Positions 58,175-64,000 of a stretch of 64,000 nucleotides of DNA are shown here, in pieces (position 1 is the stretch's first letter; every line of letters begins with the position of its first letter). The DNA is from Mytilus galloprovincialis (Eukaryota; Mollusca; Bivalvia; Mytilida; Mytilidae). Under the pieces are notes generated by a model. The model had not been told where the DNA came from, ran no database searches, and was given only the letters and a program-made list of their open reading frames with translations. Location: contig NC_134840.1 in assembly GCF_965363235.1 (NCBI RefSeq), positions 58,708,793-58,772,792 on the forward strand, given 5' to 3'. A program made the translations under genes and the position numbers.

Positions 58175-58790
58175 TGGACAATAGATGTAGACATTTGTTG
58201 GAAACGACGAGATTTAAAAGGAAAATATATGAATAACCTATTTATTAAGAAGTATAGTGATAATTATCCTTTCTTTATTAAAATGCAAAGGTATACATTT
58301 TATTGATATTTTCTTTGTTCATTTTTGCAATAGATTTTTTTTAAAATAAATCTAATTTCAAAGTATTTAAATCTATGATGTGCATATAACACGTGTCATA
58401 CAAATTAATACAAATAAGATAATACTATTGCACGCGCTGATATATCTTGTTTGCTTCATTAATCATTGACCTACAGGTAGTAGTATATATCTGAAAACAG
58501 ACCTTATTCTGATAACGTAATATTATATATTGAAGGATGACTATGACACCAAGGTCCGATGAAACTTTGTTATCAGTTGCTATAAAAAATTTCGTGAGTT
58601 TTTATTTCAGGACGGTTGAAAAGTTGCATTTGACGAGATCTACTTATTTCCATGAAAAGAAGAAAAAAAACATTGCCTTGACCAAATCACATCCATACTA
58701 TAAAGAATAAAGAGAAAGCAAAATTGTAAAATACTGTATGTCTGTAATACGAAAGTTTGAGCAAAGTTTCTGTTTTCAGTTTTCATCATA
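58175..58790. other. AT-rich spacer
   Basis: No gene or repeat recognised. Confidence 0.4.
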
Positions 58791-58828
58791 GATGTTAAAC
58801 TAAGACGTGCAGCAGATATATCAACTAT

Positions 58829-59458
58829 TTGTTGAAAACAAAACTTTACGACAAAAGAGATGATTTCAGCTTTCCAATTGTGAACTTTCCATTTCTAAGT
58901 AGCAACATTCCAGCAGCACCTGCATACGGGGTATATATCTCCCAATTGATACGATATTCCCGTGCTTGCATTTCCTATCATGATTTTCTTGATAGAGGGT
59001 TACTGCTCACAAGGAAGCTATTAAACCAAGAGTTCAAAATGGTGAAGTTGAAATCATCCCTTCGTAAATTTTACGGACGACATCACGAGTTGGTTGACCG
59101 TTATGGAATAACCGTTTCACAAATGATATCGGATATGTTCCTTACGTCGTAACTACAATCCCCTTCACTTTCATGAATGTGACCTACCGAATTAGATTAT
59201 TTACCGGATTTGTAATCACATAAGCAACACGACGGGTGCCACATGTGGAGCAGGATCTGCTTACCCTTCCGGAGCACCTGAGATCACCCTTAGTTTTTGG
59301 TGGGGTTCGAGTTGTTTATTCTTTAGTTTTCTTTGTTGTGTCATGTGTATTATTGTTTTTATGTTTGTCTTTTTCATTTTTAGCCATGGCGTTGTCAGTT
59401 TGTTTTAGATTTATGAGTTTGACTGTCCCTTTGGTATCTTTCGTCCCTCTTTTTTTAA
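58829..59458 (+). mobile_element. Penelope-like element 3' fragment, best-preserved C-terminus
   Basis: Open from about 58829 to the TAA at 59150-59152 (107 codons): KLYDKRDDFSFPIVNFPFL, AYGVYISQLIRYSRAC, then LVDRYGITVSQMISDMFLTS. The 3' tail runs to tctttcgtccctcttttttt. Confidence 0.7.
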
Positions 59459-59595
59459 TCAGGTTGTTCATATTTGTGTCGTCTGTGCTATACTTATAAA
59501 AATGAAAGTATATCTTGATAAAACGTAAGAATAAATTTCCTCTCTGTGAATTAATTCTCGTTAAAATCCTTCTTTTAATTTTGAATTGGTCTATC

Positions 59596-59758
59596 GAGTA
59601 TTATAGTCAAATGACGTTATAGTATATAAATTTATCTTAGTGATATAGCAAATTGACAGAGTACTATAGTCAAATGCCGTTATAGTATATAAATTTATCT
59701 TAGTGATATAGCAAATTGACAGAGTATTATAGTCAAATGCCGTTAAAGTATAGAACAT
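59596..59758. repeat. 63-bp tandem repeat, 2.6 copies
   Basis: Units start at 59596, 59659 and 59722 (gagtattatagtcaaatg), nearly identical to each other. Confidence 0.85.
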
Positions 59759-59774
59759 TTTCTTCATGGTATAT

Positions 59775-60170
59775 CTCTACCCAACCCACCATTTTTTCCT
59801 TTAAAAATGTCCTGTACGAAGTCAGGAAAATGGCCATTGTTATATTATAGTTCGTTTCTGTGTGTGTTATAATTTAACGTTGCGTCGTTTGTTTTCTCTT
59901 ATTTTTGAGTGTAAATTGACATTGCGATAAGACGTGTCACGGTACTTGTCTATCCCAAATTCATGTATTTGGTTTTGACGTTATATTTGTTATTCTCGTG
60001 GAATTTTGTCTGATGCTTGGTCCGTTTCTGTGTGTGTTAAATTGTAGTGTTGTGTTGTTGTTCTCCTCTTATATTTATGCGTTTCCCTCAGTTTTAGTTT
60101 GTTACCCCGATTTTGTTTTTTGTCCATGGATTTATGAGTTTGAACAGCGGTATACTACTATTGCCTTTAT
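59775..60170 (+). repeat. 'tactactgttgcctttattt' repeat
   Basis: Long copy including gataagacgtgtcacggtac; ends atactactattgcctttatc. Confidence 0.65.
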
Positions 60171-60179
60171 CTATCCTAA

Positions 60180-60990
60180 ATCCTGGTAAATGTTTTGCAG
60201 TAGTTTTAAAGCCATAAAGCCGGAAATAACCATACAAATTGCTGTTGTATATCCCGACTGCACACCCGGAATTCGCATTTTCAGAAACTAGAGGACTATG
60301 GATAATCTCATTGTTCGTACACCAAAATGAAAATAACGTAATGTCCCTGGTTGAATTTCAATTGTTTATGAAATGTTTAACCAATCACAACGTTTTTGTG
60401 TTCGCTTTTGAATATATTACCCAGAATGCATTAAATTCTGAAACAGCCATTTGGGAAAAATTATGGACGGAGGGATAAAGTATTAAGATTAATGGCTAAT
60501 GAGAACTAAATTATCATCTCCTTTGGCTATTTAAGGAAGAATCAAAGAACCTATGTGAGCACGTCCCCCACGATTGATGTAGCAGATAAAGAATCATTTA
60601 GTAAGGATTGAGATTTTATAAATAATGTTCATACAGTAGTCCCTACTAATGTGTTACAATTTAGGATTGTATACCTAACTTATCAAAATGAGTTTGAATA
60701 TCTCTTACTCATACGATTATGTCAACATAAGGAGAAATAATAATAAGGGAACGTTTTGGTCCCTTCAATTCGGAAATCAAATTACATAAAAGAAAATCAT
60801 GTATTGTGCGTAACCCTGGATGAAGGTGGAACAAAATGACATAACTTGAATGAAGAAAGCTATATTTCATATATATGGTCTATAAAGGCATTGGACACAG
60901 GGCATGCGGTGTTGCCTTGATTATTACAGAAGAAAATTCCGCTGACTAAGATAAAAAAAAATTGATTCCTCAAATTTAAAGATATAACAT
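60180..60990. other. Intron 1 sequence of copy D
   Basis: A 79-codon open frame at 60239-60478 has no recognisable domain and I do not call it. Nothing else seen. Confidence 0.4.
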
Positions 60991-60999
60991 TGTTGGGTT

Positions 61000-61445
61000 A
61001 AGGTTTAGTTTTCAGTTTTTTGTTTTTTCTGTGTTGTTTTGTATACTGTTGTTTACCTTTTCGACGGTTTTTGTACCTTTTGCTAGCTATTATTCGTGTG
61101 TTTCTCTGTCCTATATTTTCTCCCATTTATTTGTATTGTAGTCCTGTCATGTAATGTTGTAATTTTAATGTTATATTTAACATTACCATTAAAGCGGGAG
61201 GTTTGGCATGCCAAAAAACCAGGTTCAACCCATCATTTTTTTCTTGAAATGTCCTGTACCGAGTCAGGAAATTATTATATTATAGTTCTTTTCTGTGTGT
61301 GTTACATTTAAATGTTGTGTTTCTGTTGTGTCGTAGTTCTCTTACTTTTGATGTGTTTCCTCAGTCTTAGTTTGTAACCCGGCTTTTTTTTTTTCTTAAT
61401 TGATTTATGAATTTCGAACAGCAGTATACTACTGTTGACTTTATT
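61000..61445 (+). repeat. 'tactactgttgcctttattt' repeat with extended 5' part
   Basis: Starts in gtttaccttttcgacggttt and includes gcgggaggtttggcatgcc and tactactgttgactttattt. Confidence 0.6.
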
Positions 61446-61838
61446 TGATTTTTGCCAAGGCCACACGCGTTGTAAATTTTTTCGACTTATGAGGTTGAAT
61501 GTCTCTATGGTATCTGTCGTCTTTCTTCTTTAGACGAAGTATAAATAAATTGTGATGTTATCCCTGTCTAACTCTAGGCCATTCTATAGATAGTGTCTAT
61601 TGTTTAGTTGTCACATATTCCAACCTGCCAGGTGATCTTAAGCGACAAGAATTGACGAACTAATACAAAGGCCGAAGCTGTTTATACCCCTTTGATGAAT
61701 ACGGGTATTTGATACATATGCAAATTTTAGTCGTCAAAACATTGAAAAGTGCAGCCAATTTGATTTGATATTTGACTTAGATAATGGAACAGTATATCAA
61801 TAGCTTTTTTGTCTTCCTGCATATTAATTTTTTTCTAG

Positions 61839-62016
61839 AACTTTCCGAAATATGGACGTCGATCACAGTAATTGGCTAAGTCTTAAAGAATTCAGAAATG
61901 GCATAAAGGACTTTGGTCTTAGCTTTCCCGAAAGCTCAGTAGAAGAGTTGTTTAGCTACATTGACAAAGATGGCCAACATGGAATTCTATTTAACGAGTT
62001 CCTAGAAGCACTAAGG
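61839..62016 (+). pseudogene. CAPSL: Copy D exon 2 (intact)
   Basis: 178 nt between ttttctag and gtaact. It begins with the split Arg and TFRNM as in copy C. Confidence 0.82.
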
Positions 62017-62532
62017 GTAACTATTATAAAGATAGAACTCACAATGAGTACGAAGGGTTCTTCTGTTTTTATAGATCATGTGGAATTTCAACATGCCTAA
62101 ATTTCTTTAAACGCATTAAGATAGATAGAAGGAGATCTGATGTGATGGTCAATAAGAAAAATGTCAACCATCGATGAAAAATGCGGATTAAAAACTTACA
62201 AAGCATCATCGTATGACCGTCGATAATAGACCCATATATAACATTAAGCTATAAAAGTGCCCGGCATGACAAAATAAAAAAAAAGAAATAAAAGAGAACT
62301 ACAACGCCCTGGCATAGGCCAACAACAACAAATAAATAACAAATAAAGCAAGGACGACCGAATTAGATGTCTTTTTCTAAATTTGACGTAACAATTCATC
62401 ATTATAAATTCGTGAATTCTATCAAAACAAAAAAGCAACTCATTGATTTATCCAATTTTGAAAATTCGGTTCTTTATTTTTACTTTTCTTATTTTTTCTT
62501 TTTTTTTCTTTTTAAATTTGTTTACATACCAG

Positions 62533-62740
62533 CCTTCCATGTCACAGACGAGGATCTCGATCATCAAAGAAGCATTTGCCAAGTTTGACAAAACTGGTGA
62601 CGGGGTAATTACTCTTGAAGATTTAAAGGGGTGTTTACAGTGTTAAACATCACCCTAGATATATAAATGGAGAAATGACAGAGGACCAAATTCTCAGATC
62701 ATTTCTTGATGTGTTTGACCAAGGAGTAAAAGATGGAACG
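62533..62740 (+). pseudogene. CAPSL: Copy D exon 3 (+1 frameshift)
   Basis: Starts PSMSQTRIS, so the second Pro has become Ser. The loop [12 protein letters not shown] is intact before the shift. Bounded by taccag and gtagaa. Confidence 0.82.
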
Positions 62741-62811
62741 GTAGAAAACTAATTTTGCTTTTATTCGTATGTATTTTTCTCCCTAAAATTTCAATACTGG
62801 TTATCTCTGGT

Positions 62812-63240
62812 GATAGATATAGGAAGATGTGGTATAAGTGCCAATTAGACAACTCTCCATCAAATTAAGATTTATAAAAGTAAACCATTATAGGTCAAAG
62901 CACGGCCTTGAACACAGAGCCTTGGCTTATTACAAACAGCAAGCTATAAAGGGCCCCAAAAATTACAAGTGTAAAACCATTCAAACGCGAAAACCAACGG
63001 TCAAATATATATAAAAACGAGAAACGAGAAAGACGTATGAACTACATAGACAGACGACAACTACTGTACATCAGATTTCCGACTTATTACAGATGCAAAC
63101 ATTTGCAGCGGGATTAAACCGTTTTAATGGTACCAAACCTTCTCCCTTTTCTGAAACAATAGTATAACATCACAACATAGAAAACACACTATAAAATATC
63201 AATTGGAAGGCTTAACTCAATCAAAAAACGCAAATTAACA
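62812..63240 (+). repeat. 'gtggtatgagtgccaatgag' repeat, long copy, intron 3 of copy D
   Basis: From gatataggaagatgtggtat through accattataggtcaaagc to tatcaattggaaggcttaac. Most complete single-unit copy in the window. Confidence 0.65.
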
Positions 63241-64000
63241 CCCAATGAACGAATTAATTTGATGTGCGATACCTGAATGCAAATACATAGTTAATAAAAT
63301 CTATAAGGGATAAATACCTCTGTGAAATATTAAACACTTTTTAGAAAATCATCACTTTCGAAAAAAAATACGACTTATCCTACACAGATAAATGAAAATA
63401 ATTTTGTCGTTAAGGATACTTGAGTTTATTTACATTTATAAGAGCTACTACTGGTCCTTCTCAAGTCATAGCTTCTTAGAAGTGTTTTTGATACGAATTG
63501 TGCCACTTACTTTTTTCCATAATTCAATAAGACATAATAACAAAGATTGGCACTGCTTATCTAGATTTACAAATGTAATAATCATGTATAAACACAACAT
63601 TCAAATAACGTATTTGATGGAAATGAAAAAATAAACAATCAAATTATCATTATAAATCCGGTCCGTTTTCTTACATAAGGTCCCATCAGATTATTTTTGG
63701 GGCAAATTACAGTGGTGTTATCGAGCGAAATTGTAATAAGATAGGTATGATTAATTTCGTTCTAATTGATGGGTCGAGATTTATTAATGAAATATAATTG
63801 AGCATTTGCTACATAATTGAAATTGTATATATTTGATTTTTTCGGTATAATTTGAACTGCATCTATTTGCACCAACTAAGATAGTTTTGATTTATATTAT
63901 CTATTCTGTTAAATATAAATACTCCAATCGTATAGTGTTAACAGAACCCCAAAGTAAACAAATGAACTGATATATTTTAAATATCAATTAACATTTTAAC
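63241..64000. other. Right edge of the window
   Basis: Parts near 63490-63560 resemble intron 3 of copy B (acgaattgtgccacttactt, ataattcaataa). No exon 4 (GTGACCAAAGAAG) is present. Confidence 0.5.

Larger units (their letters stand above)
54120..62740 (+). pseudogene. CAPSL: Calcyphosin-like EF-hand gene, copy D (probable pseudogene)
   Basis: Exon 1 (54120-54192) is open but its last base and donor are missing: the sequence passes from GGCATAAGCA into atcctatttg. Exon 2 (61839-62016) is intact with good EF1 (DVDHSNWLSLKE) and EF2 (DKDGQHGILFNE). Exon 3 (62533-62740) is 208 nt, not 207; an extra A in gatttaaagggg (about 62623-62632) shifts the frame to a TAA at 62644-62646. Exon 4 is not found before the window ends. 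The nearest usable GT after exon 1 (ccaa-gtaaac) gives the wrong phase. Two independent lesions make loss of function likely, although a single-base sequencing error in exon 3 cannot be excluded. Confidence 0.75.

Overview
The window is AT-rich, intron-rich, repeat-dense animal DNA. Its dispersed repeat families (the type containing 'ccaagtcaggaatatgacag', the 'gatgtggtatgattgccaat' type, the 'atgccccacc' type, the tgacctcattttcatgg satellite) and its abundant Penelope-like reverse transcriptases point to a marine mussel, most likely Mytilus. I recognise these families from memory and not from a search.

The only clear host gene family is a tandem array of calcyphosin-like EF-hand genes, all on the + strand. 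Each gene has four exons with fixed junctions: exon 1 of 74 nt, exon 2 of 178 nt, exon 3 of about 207 nt and exon 4 of 102 nt; intron phases are 2, 0, 0. Copy A (1517-5055) lacks exon 1, which lies left of the window. Copy B (17532-24498) is complete and codes for 186 aa. Copy C (39248-50607) is complete, more diverged, and codes for 187 aa. Copy D (54120-62740) is a probable pseudogene with a broken exon 1 donor and a +1 frameshift in exon 3. Extra exon 1 copies lie at 10876 (intact), 14271 (dead) and 58066-57997 (dead, antisense).

Layout: 1-10330 and about 18515-26940 are a recent segmental duplication carrying copies A and B. The two halves differ mainly by insertions, so each serves as the empty site for the other. 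10331-18500 holds extra promoter/exon 1 units, a degenerate 145-bp satellite, small foldback elements and a well-preserved hammerhead ribozyme motif. 27336-30870 holds a palindromic CpG-containing array and a 3.3-kb structure with 0.67-0.68-kb inverted arms. 31276-34110 holds a possible small secreted-protein gene interrupted by a LINE fragment. 36985-38560 is a decayed DIRS/Ngaro-type element on the minus strand. 39248-50607 is copy C, whose introns are full of Penelope fragments, a 1-kb element with subterminal motifs and a tRNA-like sequence. 53330-64000 is copy D with an inverted promoter/exon 1 duplication.

The main biological theme is a calcium-sensor gene family expanding inside transposon-rich DNA. 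Repeats have been absorbed into its leader sequences and 3' splice sites, and individual copies have lost or altered EF-hand ligands. The second theme is Penelope-derived sequence carrying hammerhead ribozyme motifs at several stages of decay. Coordinates of repeat boundaries are approximate; exon coordinates were counted base by base.
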